The notes under the pieces: model-generated
Told to the model about the DNA's origin: nothing
What the model saw: the letters and a program-made list of their open reading frames with translations, nothing else
Databases searched by the model: none
In this document: positions 30,511-38,886 of the stretch, piece after piece
Layout: every line of letters begins with the position of its first letter
Numbering within the stretch: the stretch's first letter is position 1
Made by a program: the position numbers and the translations under genes
Assembly (NCBI GenBank): GCA_014377705.1
Contig: JACMPC010000030.1
Coordinates: forward strand, 1 to 45,352
Length of the DNA stretch: 45,352 nucleotides
Source of the DNA: Dermatophilaceae bacterium
Lineage (GTDB): Bacteria > Actinomycetota > Actinomycetes > Actinomycetales > Dermatophilaceae
Reading direction: 5' to 3'

Positions 30511-32226
30511 ATGCACCCCCGCCTCAACCCACGGGCCTGGAGCCTGGCGCGACAGCTGTTCGCGCTACAGGTGGGCGTCGTCGCGGTGGTGGTCCTGGTC
30601 GCGGGCGCGGCCGCATACCTGCAGGCCGCAGAGAGCAGTCAGGCCTCCGCCAGCGCCCGGGTCCTCGCAGTTGCCCGGAGCGTGGCGGCTTCCCCGCTGG
30701 TGCGCTCCGCGCTGCTCGCGCCCGACCCGTCCGCCATCCTGCAGCCCTACTCCGTCAGGGTGGGCCTCGACACCGGCAGTGACTTCGTGGTGGTGATGAA
30801 CACCAAAGGAATCCGCTACTGCCACCCCAAGCCGGACCTCATCGGCAAGCGGTTCAGCGGCCACATCGACGCAGCGGTCGCCGGCGGGGTGGTGCTTGAG
30901 ACGTATGGCGGCTCGTTCGGTCCGTCCGAACGCGCGGTGGTGCCGGTACGAGCCGACGACGGAAAGGTGCTCGCGCTGGTCTCCGTGGGCGTCACCCGCG
31001 TAGCCGTCGCGCGAGAGCTCGCTCAGCACGTGCCCCCGCTGCTGATTGCCGGCATCGCGGCGCTCCTGCTGGCCGCGGGTGGATCCGCGCTCGTATCACG
31101 ACGGCTTCGCCGGCAGACGCATGGTCTGGGGCCGGAGGAGCTGAGCCGGATGTACGAGTTTTATGATGCCGTGCTGCACGCGATGCGTGAGGGACTGGTG
31201 CTCCTGGACCAGGACGGGCGTCTCATGCTGGCCAACGACGAGGCGCGGCGGCTGCTGGACCTACCCGAAAACTGGGCCGGGCTCCGGCTCGACGAGCTCG
31301 GGCTGCCGGCACCGATGACCGAGGCCCTGGAAGGCGGCTGCGAGGTGAGCGACGCCATCCACCTCACGGCCAGCCGGGTGCTGGTCGTCAACCAGGCGCC
31401 GGCCCGCTGGGAAGGACGAGAGCTCGGAACCGTCCTGACGCTGCGCGACCACACAGACCTGCAGGCGCTGACCGGCGAGCTGGACTCGGCCCGCGGGCTG
31501 GCTGAGGCGCTGCGCTCACAGGCGCACGAGGCAGCCAACCGACTGCACAGCGTCATCAGCCTGATCGAGCTCGGGCGCACCGAGCAGGCGCTGACCTTCG
31601 CCACCGAAGAGCTTGCCCTGGCCCAGCAGCTCACCGACCTCGTGGTCAGCGCGGTCCACGAGCCGGTCTTGGCCGCCCTGCTGCTGGGCAAGGCCGCCGA
31701 GGCAAACGAGCGCGGTGTCACGCTCGAGGTGGACCCGGCCAGCAGCGTCCCGGAGAGTGTGATCCCCGCCCGCGACCTGGTCACGGTGGTCGGCAACCTG
31801 CTCGACAACGCCATCGACGCGGCCGCCGGGGCGCCTGGTCCGCGCCGGGTGGGCTTCTCCAGCTGGGTCGAGGACGATCCCTCCGAGCGTGGCATCGCCA
31901 GCACGCTCGTGCTGCGGGTCAGCGACAGCGGCCCCGGTCTTGACGAAGACTGCGTGACCCGAGCCTTCACCCGCGGCTGGTCCACCAAGTCCGACCAGCG
32001 GCTGATCGGGCATGGCCTGGGGCTGGCCCTGGTCGGCCAGGTCACCCACCGCAACGGGGGCACGGTCGAGGTCAGCCGGGCCGGCGACAGGCTGCGCGCG
32101 CACCCGGTGCTCCCCGACGCGCTGCCTCATCGTGAAGCTTCGGGTGGCGCGGGATGCGGCAGCCCAACGTATGTCGGCGCAGTGTTCACCGTCCGGTTCC
32201 CGCTGCCCGTCGCGGTCCGGCCATGA
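30511..32226 (+). CDS. Sensor histidine kinase, DctS/DcuS/CitA type
   Basis: The 571-residue membrane kinase has helix 1 at about residues 18-38, an extracellular PDC/Cache sensor (VRVGLDTGSDFVVVMNTKGIRYCHPKPDLIGKRF), helix 2 at about 174-194, and a cytoplasmic PAS (REGLVLLDQDGRLMLANDEA). The phosphoacceptor is H339 in SQAHEAANRLHSV. The ATPase domain has N433 in NLLDNAIDAA, SDSGPGLDE and GHGLGLALVGQV. A segment of about 27 residues between AGDRL and GAVFTVRFPLP interrupts the usual C-terminal strand. Extracellular C4-dicarboxylate or citrate sensing is inferred from family and the divergent dctA. The ATG at 30511 was chosen for the N-terminal helix; no ribosome site is clear. The stop overlaps the response regulator gene (ATGA). 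Confidence 0.92.
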   Translation: MHPRLNPRAWSLARQLFALQVGVVAVVVLVAGAAAYLQAAESSQASASARVLAVARSVAASPLVRSALLAPDPSAILQPYSVRVGLDTGSDFVVVMNTKGIRYCHPKPDLIGKRFSGHIDAAVAGGVVLETYGGSFGPSERAVVPVRADDGKVLALVSVGVTRVAVARELAQHVPPLLIAGIAALLLAAGGSALVSRRLRRQTHGLGPEELSRMYEFYDAVLHAMREGLVLLDQDGRLMLANDEARRLLDLPENWAGLRLDELGLPAPMTEALEGGCEVSDAIHLTASRVLVVNQAPARWEGRELGTVLTLRDHTDLQALTGELDSARGLAEALRSQAHEAANRLHSVISLIELGRTEQALTFATEELALAQQLTDLVVSAVHEPVLAALLLGKAAEANERGVTLEVDPASSVPESVIPARDLVTVVGNLLDNAIDAAAGAPGPRRVGFSSWVEDDPSERGIASTLVLRVSDSGPGLDEDCVTRAFTRGWSTKSDQRLIGHGLGLALVGQVTHRNGGTVEVSRAGDRLRAHPVLPDALPHREASGGAGCGSPTYVGAVFTVRFPLPVAVRP

Positions 32227-32909
32227 GGGAGATCGGGGTCCTGGTCGTCGAGGACGAGCCGGTGGCCGCGGACGCTCATGTGGCCTACGTCGAGCGCGTC
32301 CGCGGGTTCGCCATACGCGGCAAGGCACTCGATGGCGCCACCGCGATCCGGCTGCTGGGCGACCCGTCATCCGCGATCGACCTGGTGCTGCTGGACATGT
32401 ATCTGCCCGACATGCACGGCCTGGACGTGGTGCGGGCGATGCGCACCGCGGGGCACCGGGCCGACGTCATCGCCGTCACCTCGGCCCGCGACCTCGCGGT
32501 GGTACGCGCCGCCGTCTCGCAGGGGATCGTGCAGTATCTGCTGAAGCCGTTCACCTTCGCGGGGCTGCGGGAGAAGCTCGAGCGGTACGCCGCATACCGC
32601 CTGCAGCTCGCGGGTGATGTCGCGATCAGTCAGCACGAGGTCGACCGCGTCCTGGCCACCCTGCGCGGCAGCGACTCGGGCAGTCTGCCCAAGGGCATGA
32701 GCCCGGAGTCCCTGGACGCCGTCGTCCTGGTCCTGCGGCCGTCCAGCGAGAGCCTGTCAGCCACCGAGGTCGCCGAGGCGGTGGGCACGTCCCGGGTCAC
32801 CGCACGCCGGTACCTGGAGTATCTGGCCAACTCCGCCCTCGTGGTCCGGCGAGCGCGGTACGGCGGCGCCGGAAGGCCCGAGGTGGAGTACCGCTGGCTC
32901 GACCGCTGA
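32223..32909 (+). CDS. Response regulator, DctR/CitB/DcuR type
   Basis: The 228-residue regulator has a receiver domain with acidic pocket E10-D11, phosphoacceptor D58 in LVLLDMYLPDMHGLDVV, T86 and K108 in YLLKPFTFAGL. The C-terminal winged helix contains LSATEVAEAVGTSRVTARRYLEYLANSALVVRRARYG, typical of the CitB group. The ATG at 32223 overlaps the kinase stop, so the two are coupled. The probable target is the divergent dctA promoter. Confidence 0.93.
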   Translation: MREIGVLVVEDEPVAADAHVAYVERVRGFAIRGKALDGATAIRLLGDPSSAIDLVLLDMYLPDMHGLDVVRAMRTAGHRADVIAVTSARDLAVVRAAVSQGIVQYLLKPFTFAGLREKLERYAAYRLQLAGDVAISQHEVDRVLATLRGSDSGSLPKGMSPESLDAVVLVLRPSSESLSATEVAEAVGTSRVTARRYLEYLANSALVVRRARYGGAGRPEVEYRWLDR

Positions 32910-32980
32910 GTGCGTCCGGGAGTGGCCCGAGGCGACCCGCGAATTGGAAGATGACCTGTGTGAGGGCATGCTGACAGGCG

Positions 32981-33961
32981 ATGCCCCCAATCGCGAACGA
33001 CCCGAGCAAGCCCATCGGCTCCGCAACCGACCCGCAGCCAGACGCATCTCCAGCCTCAGGCTCGAACGCCGAAGCCGAGGGGTCCGCCGCCCACATCGCC
33101 GAGCTGGTACGCCGGACCTCTGAGCGCGACGCGAGGCCGGACGCGACCTCCGCTGCCGGCACCGAGGCGACGGTTCCCGAGCGGGTGGCTCTTACGCCGA
33201 CTCCGCCGGCTCCGACCGCGACCCTCCCGCAGTCACCAGCCCCAACCGCACCAGCCCCGACAGCCCCAACAGCCACTCTCCCGGTGGTAACTCCCCCGGC
33301 ACCGGCGGCCTCGGCGATCGTGCCCCCAGCCCCCCAGCCGAGCGCCTCGCGGGCTCGTCCCATCTTCAGACAACCCTCCCTACGGTTCTTGGTGGCCGGG
33401 GGCGCCATCGCCGCCGTACTCATCGGCGGGGGTTTTGCCTTCGCCGGCCGGAGCGGCTCTGATGCCGGGAAGACGCCCGCACCGGCACCCGCGGCCGCGG
33501 CCCCGGCCGCCCCCGAGCCCGCGCCTGGCGGCTATGCCGCGCAGGTGACCGATGAGATCACGGACTGCGCAAACCACTCGCACGGCCGGACCAAGACCAC
33601 GTTCAGACATCAGAACTGTGCGAAGGCAACGCGAACCCTGGGCAGCGGACGGGTCGACGGTCGCCCCGTCCTCTTCGTCACGGCCCGGATCGAGATGGAG
33701 TCCGACGCGGCGGCCACATCGGTCAGACGGGTCCTGGACGGGACCGGAACAGGCAACCTCAACGACCTGCTGCGAGAGGGCAAGACCTTCCCCCGCGCAC
33801 CTCGCAGGATGCCGAACTCTGGCTACGCCTCGGCTCGCACGGGCGCCGTGGTGCTGGTTGCAGAGGCGGGCTTCTCCGACGGTGGCCCATCATCGAACGA
33901 CGATCCAGCGCTGCGGGAGGCGGCCGCGAAGGTGGCCGCGATGCTCAAGGCCCGGGGCTGA
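32981..33961 (+). CDS. Anchored Pro/Ala-rich protein of unknown function
   Basis: I do not recognise a family. The 326-residue product has a long cytoplasmic Pro/Ala/Thr-rich tail (about residues 1-130, with repeated APTAP blocks), one membrane helix (FLVAGGAIAAVLIGGGFAFAG, about 134-154), a second Pro/Ala linker, and an extracytoplasmic domain of about 135 residues. That domain has two Cys (ITDCANHSHG and RHQNCAKATR), so a disulfide is possible, and a compact end (GAVVLVAEAGFSDGG). It resembles other actinobacterial membrane-anchored hypotheticals. It lies 71 bases after the response regulator and ends 43 bases from rsmI. No ribosome site is clear, so the start is approximate. Confidence 0.8.
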   Translation: MPPIANDPSKPIGSATDPQPDASPASGSNAEAEGSAAHIAELVRRTSERDARPDATSAAGTEATVPERVALTPTPPAPTATLPQSPAPTAPAPTAPTATLPVVTPPAPAASAIVPPAPQPSASRARPIFRQPSLRFLVAGGAIAAVLIGGGFAFAGRSGSDAGKTPAPAPAAAAPAAPEPAPGGYAAQVTDEITDCANHSHGRTKTTFRHQNCAKATRTLGSGRVDGRPVLFVTARIEMESDAAATSVRRVLDGTGTGNLNDLLREGKTFPRAPRRMPNSGYASARTGAVVLVAEAGFSDGGPSSNDDPALREAAAKVAAMLKARG

Positions 33962-34004
33962 GCGTCGCCGGCCCGGCGCCGGTCCCTGGCCTCGGGAGGC
34001 ACCG

Positions 34005-34919
34005 TCATCGGCGAGCGGCCAGCGCGGCGTTGTACAGGTCGTTGCGGCTCAGCCCCGTCGCCGCCGCCACCTCTGCGCACACGTCCTTCAACCGCTCACC
34101 GCCGGCAACGCGAGCCTGTATCCCGGCCACGGCCGTCTCGGGGTCGACCACCCCGGCTGGTGCCCCGCCGACCACGATGGTGATCTCACCCCTGACTCCT
34201 TCGGCCGCCCACCGGGCCAGGTCGGTCAGGGAACCCCGCCTGACCTCTTCATAGGTCTTGGTCAGCTCCCGGCAGACCGCGGCCGGGCGATCCGCGCCGA
34301 AGGCCCCAGCCATGGCCGCCAGCGTCGCGTCCAGGCGGTGCGGCGCCTCGAAGAAGATCAGGGTCCGGCGCTCCCTGGCCAGAGCCTGGAACGAGCGCAG
34401 TCTCTCGCCCGCCTTGCGAGAGGGAAACCCCTCGAAACAAAAGCGATCCACCGGAAGCCCGGATACTGCCAGGGCCATGAGGACCGCGCTGGGACCGGGC
34501 ACGCAGGTCACCCTCACCCCAGCCTCAACCGCGGCGACGACCAGGCGATACCCCGGATCTGAGACGGACGGCATACCGGCATCGGTCACCACCAGCACTC
34601 GTGCACCCTCCAGCAACCGGGCCAGCAGGTCCGCGGTCCGCGTCGCCTCGTTGTGCTCGTGATAGCTGACGACCGGCCCGGACGCCCTGACCTCGAGAAA
34701 GTGGCAGAGGCGGCTGAAGCGCCTGGTGTCCTCGGCGGCCACCATGGTGGCGGTCGTGATCTCCCGTGCCAGTCGCGGCGAGGCGTCCGCGGGGTCGCCG
34801 ATCGGGGTGGCTGCGAGCACGAGGACACCGGCAACGGGGTTGGTCACAGAGTCGGTCACAGAGTTGGTCACAGAGTCGGTCACAGAGTTGGTCACAGAGT
34901 CGGTCACAGAGTCGGTCAC
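34005..34919 (-). CDS. rsmI: 16S rRNA (cytidine-2'-O)-methyltransferase RsmI
   Basis: RsmI methylates the ribose of C1402 in 16S rRNA. The SAM-dependent tetrapyrrole-methylase-type fold is clear: VLVLAATPIGDPADASPRL, VAAEDTRRFSRLC, VLVVTDAGMPSVSDPGYRLV, VPGPSAVLMALAVSGLP, FEGFPSRKAGER and FFEAPHRL. The C-terminal part (SRNDLYNAAL) is the small RsmI C-domain. The start is not fixed: seven in-frame GTG codons lie 12 bases apart in a tandem repeat (34847-34919), and the conserved core begins only after them. I list the first, giving 304 residues; a start at the last gives about 280. The gene is divergent from the PMT gene. Confidence 0.9.
   Translation of the reverse strand: MTDSVTDSVTNSVTDSVTNSVTDSVTNPVAGVLVLAATPIGDPADASPRLAREITTATMVAAEDTRRFSRLCHFLEVRASGPVVSYHEHNEATRTADLLARLLEGARVLVVTDAGMPSVSDPGYRLVVAAVEAGVRVTCVPGPSAVLMALAVSGLPVDRFCFEGFPSRKAGERLRSFQALARERRTLIFFEAPHRLDATLAAMAGAFGADRPAAVCRELTKTYEEVRRGSLTDLARWAAEGVRGEITIVVGGAPAGVVDPETAVAGIQARVAGGERLKDVCAEVAAATGLSRNDLYNAALAARR
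34842..34919. repeat. 12-bp tandem repeat, 6.5 units, at the rsmI 5' end
   Basis: Six units of GGTCACAGAGTY, plus a half unit, run from 34842 to 34919 with the last base alternating C,T,C,T,C,C. On the minus strand each unit supplies GTGACC, so the encoded segment is a repeat of V-T-D/N-S, with a GTG in each unit in the rsmI frame. The unit length is a multiple of three, so copy changes keep the frame. Confidence 0.95.
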
Positions 34920-35022
34920 GTCTCCGATCTTCGCAGGCCGCCCGGTCACCCGGTCCAGGTACGCGCACGCACCTGCCTCAGACTCGACCAGAGAGGGTTC
35001 GCGCGGTCGCTGCCGTGCTACA

Positions 35023-35028
35023 TACGAT
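35023..35028 (+). promoter_or_regulatory. -10 element for a leaderless mannosyltransferase gene
   Basis: TACGAT lies 7 bases before the ATG at 35036, the distance expected of a leaderless start. No ribosome site precedes this ATG or the in-frame ATG at 35027. There is no strong -35 element. This supports the start at 35036. Confidence 0.45.
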
Positions 35029-35035
35029 GTCAGCC

Positions 35036-36646
35036 ATGACCCCCACCGAGCAGCTGCGCTCGCGGCTGCTCGGGCACCGGCCCACCGACATGTTGTGGGG
35101 CTGGCTGGGGCCGCTCTTCGTCGCCGCAATGGGCGGCTTCCTCCGCTTCTGGCAGCTCGAGCGGCCTCACCAGCTCGTCTTCGACGAGACGTACTACGTC
35201 AAGCAGGGCTACTCCATGATGGAGTACGGCTACGAGCGACGGGTGCTGCCGAGCTTCAAGACCCCGGATGCCCTGTTCACCCGCGGCACCCCGAACGTCT
35301 TCGGCACCGAGCCCGACCTTGTGGTCCACCCTCCGGTCGGCAAGTGGATCATCGGCCTCGGGGAGCAGCTCTTCGGGGCGACCAGCTCGTTCGGATGGCG
35401 GTTCTCGGTCGCGGTGCTCGGCACCCTCACCATCCTGATGATCGGTCGCGCGGGCCGGCGGCTGTTCGGGTCGGCGCTGCTCGGCACGATCGCCGCCATG
35501 CTGCTGGCCTTCGACGGCCAGCACTTCGTCCACTCCCGAACCGGCCTGCTGGACCTCATCGTGGGGTTCTGGGCGTTCGCCGCCTTCTGTGCCCTGCTCA
35601 TCGACCGTGACCACTCGCGAGAAGTCCTGGCCCGGAAGGTCAGCGCGCTGCAGGCCACCCACGCAGCCCATCGCGACGCCGGGGCAGGCACGACCGGTGA
35701 GGATCACAGTCCTTCGACGGCGATCAGGTACGGTCCGTGGCTCGGCCTGCGCCCCTGGCTCTGGGTCGCCGGCATCTGCCTCGGACTCGCGACGGGCACC
35801 AAGTGGTCGGGCGTGTTCTTCCTGGTCGCCTTCGGTCTGATGACCGTGTTCTGGGACATGGGCGCCCGCCGCACCGCCGGTGTGCGCCGCTGGTGGTGGG
35901 GTGCTGTGATGCTGGACGGGGTGTATGCCGGGCTGGTCATGGTGGGCCTGACGGTGTCCGTGTACGTGGCCAGCTGGACCGGCTGGTTCGTTGCCAGGGA
36001 CTCCTACGACCGGCAGTGGGCCACGGCCCACCCGGCAACCACCTTCTCGTGGGTGCCGGACTCCCTGCGCTCGCTGTGGCAGTACCACCAGGAGATCTAC
36101 TCCTTCCACGTCGGTGTGACCTCCGCCCACCCCTACAAGACCAACCCGTGGTCGTGGCTGATCCAGGGCCGGCCGACGTCCTTCTTCTACGAGGGTCCGA
36201 AGAGGGGCCAGGAGGGCTGCCTGGTCACCCAGTGCGCCAAGGCGATCACCTCGATCGGCACCCCGACCCTGTGGTGGGGAGCAACGATCGCGATCTTCAT
36301 CCTGCTGTTCAGCTGGGCCCTGCGCCGTGACTGGCGTGCCGGCGCGATCCTGGCGGGTCTGGCCGGCGGATACCTGCCATGGTTCAACTACCAGCAGCGC
36401 ACCATCTTCAGCTTCTACGAGGTCGCCTTCGTGCCGTTCATCGCCCTCGCCGTGACCTACGTCCTAGGGCTCGGTATCGGTGGGCCGAGGGCCTCGCCAC
36501 GCCATCGCAAGATAGGACTCTTGGCAGCCGGGGTCTTCGTGATCGTGAGCGTCGCCTGCTTCGCGTTCTTCTACCCGATCTACACCGCGCAGGTCATCCC
36601 GCAGCCGGCATGGCAGCTGCGGATGTGGCTGCCCAGCTGGGTCTAG
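35036..36646 (+). CDS. Polyprenyl-phosphomannose:protein mannosyltransferase (GT39, PMT)
   Basis: This integral membrane enzyme O-mannosylates exported proteins using polyprenyl phosphomannose. The 536-residue protein has the catalytic loop with the acidic pair in HQLVFDETYYVKQGYSM, then DALFTRGTPNVFGTEPDLVVHPPVGKWIIGLGEQLFG. About ten membrane helices follow, with WVAGICLGLATGTKWSGVFF and FNYQQRTIFSFYEVAFVPFIALAV as family sections. The end is AFFYPIYTAQVIPQPAWQLRMWLPSWV. The ATG at 35036 fits a leaderless promoter; 35027 would add three residues. The pmt gene diverging from rsmI is the normal actinobacterial arrangement. Its 3' end faces a PH-domain gene across an intergenic repeat. Confidence 0.95.
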   Translation: MTPTEQLRSRLLGHRPTDMLWGWLGPLFVAAMGGFLRFWQLERPHQLVFDETYYVKQGYSMMEYGYERRVLPSFKTPDALFTRGTPNVFGTEPDLVVHPPVGKWIIGLGEQLFGATSSFGWRFSVAVLGTLTILMIGRAGRRLFGSALLGTIAAMLLAFDGQHFVHSRTGLLDLIVGFWAFAAFCALLIDRDHSREVLARKVSALQATHAAHRDAGAGTTGEDHSPSTAIRYGPWLGLRPWLWVAGICLGLATGTKWSGVFFLVAFGLMTVFWDMGARRTAGVRRWWWGAVMLDGVYAGLVMVGLTVSVYVASWTGWFVARDSYDRQWATAHPATTFSWVPDSLRSLWQYHQEIYSFHVGVTSAHPYKTNPWSWLIQGRPTSFFYEGPKRGQEGCLVTQCAKAITSIGTPTLWWGATIAIFILLFSWALRRDWRAGAILAGLAGGYLPWFNYQQRTIFSFYEVAFVPFIALAVTYVLGLGIGGPRASPRHRKIGLLAAGVFVIVSVACFAFFYPIYTAQVIPQPAWQLRMWLPSWV

Positions 36647-36696
36647 GTCAAGGGGTCAGAACCCACTCCCGGATATCAACTCTGATCGGGCGCACA

Positions 36697-36775
36697 CCCG
36701 AGGTCTGTCGGCAGGGACGGTGCACGCTCCCGAGGTCTGTCCACGGACACGAGCACCCTCCCTAGTCTTGTCGAC
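36697..36775. repeat. Diverged copy of the intergenic repeat at a convergent gene end
   Basis: CCCGAGGTCTGTC occurs twice (36697-36709 and 36729-36741). The second is followed by GCACCCTCCCTAG and CTTG, which match the 20.4 kb repeat (CCCGAGGTTTG, then GCACCGTCCCTAGGTTTG). It lies between the convergent PMT and PH-domain genes and overlaps the latter's 3' end slightly. Confidence 0.6.
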
Positions 36776-38375
36776 TCGGGACGAGAAATTCGCCCAACAG
36801 CCCTGGCAGCGCTCGGTTCGCGAGAGGGAGGGCCAGGGACAGCGGTACGTCTGTGACGGCATACCGCTGCCGGCCCGCGGCTGTCGTCGCCGTCAATGTC
36901 GCCAGGGCGGATCGGCGCTGGAAGAACGACTGGCGCACGTTCCAGCCGATGATGCCTTCGCACTCGAGCATGTCGCGACGCCGATCGAGCGAGCCCGCCC
37001 GGGTGACCAGGAAGCTGCCCGCGATGGCATGCCCCAGGGAGCGGTAGCGGTCCGCGGCGAGCATGACCGCGACCGGGACGGTCATGATGGCCGGAGCGGC
37101 AAGCCAGAGGGGTGCGCCAAGGACGATGCCAACCACGGCTGCCGCGATCAGGACGAACGCGGCGAACAGCGAGCGGGCGTAGCGACGACGCCGGGCGGCC
37201 GGGCCATGGGCGGTCAGCGCCACGTCCACCGGCGTCGGGTCTCGCAGGATCAGGGCGGCCACGTCCGAGGCCACCGCGTGAGGGGCGGGCGGCAGCAGTA
37301 GCGAGCTCCCGCCGTCGGAGGATCCCCTGGACGTCAGGCCGGTCGTGATGCCGCCGAGCCGCGCGGCCCGGACGGCGCGAAGCAGCAGCGGCTCGGTGAG
37401 CTCGACTCCGCGTAGCCGCCGTTCCTCAATGCTGGTCGCTCTGGTCGTCACCAGACCGCGGGAGACGTGCAGGGTGCCGCGGGGATGGCGCATGAGACGA
37501 AAACCCCAGTAGGACAGGACGTAGCCGCCGATCGACAGCACCGTGACGAGCACCAGGAGTGCAACCAGACCCAGCAGGATGTCCAGCCAGACCGGGGTGC
37601 GCTGCACGTAGCCGAGGCCCTCTCTGATCGGTCCCACGTCACCGGCTGAGAACCCGGTCTGGTCGAGAAATCTCGATCCGAGGGCCAGGATCGCCGCCGC
37701 GCCCAGCACCCCCGACATCGTGAACGGCGCGAACCGAACCCACCGGGGGTCCAGTCGTGCCAGTTCCGTCTCACGCTGGGCAGGAGCGGCTGTCGGCAGC
37801 ACCGGCCCGGCTGCGGCGAACCCCGCCCCCGGGGTGGCCGAGATGGTGTCGGAAGCGGTTTCGGAAGTGGCCCGGGAGGTGTCGGTCTGCGCGGATGCCG
37901 CAGCACTGCGGTGAAGGAGCTCGGCACGCAGCCCAGCGGCCTCCGCGACCGGGAGCGAGTCCAGCGACAACCCGCTTCCCGGATCATGACTGCCGGTGCC
38001 GATCTCCACCTTTGCCAGCCCCAGGAGCCGGTGCAGGGCCGAGGCTGTCACGTCGACGCTGCGAACCCGGTCCGCCGGCGTGACAATGGTCTTGCGCTGC
38101 AGCAGGCCGGTGCGCAGCTGGACCTGCTCGGGGGTGATCCGGTATCGCGTCGTCATCCAGCGCAGCACGCTCAACGCGATCACCACGAGGACGCCCAGCG
38201 GTGCCAGCCACCACATCTGCCCGTCGCTGACCGCGCGACCTGCCAGCACGAGACCCACGAGGGCAGGAATGGCCTGGCCCAGCTCCCGAACGGGGTGGAC
38301 AAGGAGCATCCGGGCGCTCAGCCGACGCCACGAGTCGTCCCGGCCGTCGTCCCGGTCGCCGCCGATCATGCTCAT
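36762..38375 (-). CDS. PH-domain membrane protein (YdbT-like, bPH_2)
   Basis: The 537-residue membrane protein has paired hydrophobic helices each followed by a bacterial PH domain. The first is LGVLVVIALSVLRWMTTRYRITPEQVQLRTGLLQRKTIVTPADRVRSVDVTAS. The second and third are less clear (YWGFRLMRHPRGTLHVSRGLVTTRATSIEERRLRGVELT; DRYRSLGHAIAGSFLVTRAGSLDRRRDMLECEGI). A Ser/Thr/Ala-rich loop lies near residues 155-205. The gene is coupled by ATGA to the single PH-domain gene upstream. Paired bPH_2 proteins of this type are common in actinobacteria and bacilli and have no settled function; a bacteriocin-resistance link exists for YdbS/YdbT in Bacillus. The stop is close to the 36.7 kb repeat. Confidence 0.88.
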   Translation of the reverse strand: MSMIGGDRDDGRDDSWRRLSARMLLVHPVRELGQAIPALVGLVLAGRAVSDGQMWWLAPLGVLVVIALSVLRWMTTRYRITPEQVQLRTGLLQRKTIVTPADRVRSVDVTASALHRLLGLAKVEIGTGSHDPGSGLSLDSLPVAEAAGLRAELLHRSAAASAQTDTSRATSETASDTISATPGAGFAAAGPVLPTAAPAQRETELARLDPRWVRFAPFTMSGVLGAAAILALGSRFLDQTGFSAGDVGPIREGLGYVQRTPVWLDILLGLVALLVLVTVLSIGGYVLSYWGFRLMRHPRGTLHVSRGLVTTRATSIEERRLRGVELTEPLLLRAVRAARLGGITTGLTSRGSSDGGSSLLLPPAPHAVASDVAALILRDPTPVDVALTAHGPAARRRRYARSLFAAFVLIAAAVVGIVLGAPLWLAAPAIMTVPVAVMLAADRYRSLGHAIAGSFLVTRAGSLDRRRDMLECEGIIGWNVRQSFFQRRSALATLTATTAAGRQRYAVTDVPLSLALPLANRALPGLLGEFLVPSRQD

Positions 38376-38854
38376 GTCGCATCGCCCTGGCTGTGACCCG
38401 TGCTCTCGGTGAGCTCGGCAACCAGACCCTCGGCCGTGGCGCGGTCAAGCCCCTGGATACGCAGCGGCCCGGCCGCGGACGCCGTGGTCACGGTGACGTT
38501 GGCCAGGCGGAAGAGCTGCTCCAGAGGCCCGCGCTCGGTGTCAACGGTCTGGACCCGCGAGATGGGGGCGATCCGGCGCTCCTGACTGAGCCAGCCGGAC
38601 TGGGTGTAGACGGCGGTGGCGGTGAGCTCCCAACGATGCACGCGGTAGCGCCAGCGCGGCATGACGATGAGGTGAGCCGCCGCAAACAGGACGGTGAGGA
38701 TCAGTACCGTCACCGGCAGACCAGGATGATCCGGGGAGCTCCACAGCCAGAACGACTCTCCGGCAAGCACAAGAACCCACAGGGGCACCGCCCTGACGGT
38801 CCAGTAGACGATCGCACGAGGGCTGACGAGGTGGGCCGGATCGCGCAGCTGCAT
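38372..38854 (-). CDS. Small PH-domain membrane protein (YdbS-like, bPH_2)
   Basis: The 160-residue protein has two membrane helices (YWTVRAVPLWVLVLAGESFWLW and VTVLILTVLFAAAHLIVMPRW) and then one PH domain (YRVHRWELTATAVYTQSGWLSQERRIAPISRVQTVDTERGPLEQLF, then LANVTVTTASAAGPLRIQGL). The Arg/Gln-Thr-V pattern at the start of the second half is typical of bPH_2. The ATG at 38854 gives MQLRDPAHLVSPRAI. The stop overlaps the start of the larger partner (ATGA), so the two likely act together in the membrane. Confidence 0.88.
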   Translation of the reverse strand: MQLRDPAHLVSPRAIVYWTVRAVPLWVLVLAGESFWLWSSPDHPGLPVTVLILTVLFAAAHLIVMPRWRYRVHRWELTATAVYTQSGWLSQERRIAPISRVQTVDTERGPLEQLFRLANVTVTTASAAGPLRIQGLDRATAEGLVAELTESTGHSQGDAT

Positions 38855-38886
38855 GGGCCCAACCCTGCCACGCCCGGGCGCACCTG

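Noticed and set aside
34842-34919. CRISPR array
   Set aside because: The units are 12 bp with no spacers between them and lie in a coding frame. No cas genes are present in the window.
34766-35035. N-terminal extension of the mannosyltransferase with Trp/Ser/Gln/Arg repeats
   Set aside because: The repeats are the 12-bp array read on the opposite strand from rsmI. Family members start at MTPTEQLRSRLL, and a -10 element supports the start at 35036.
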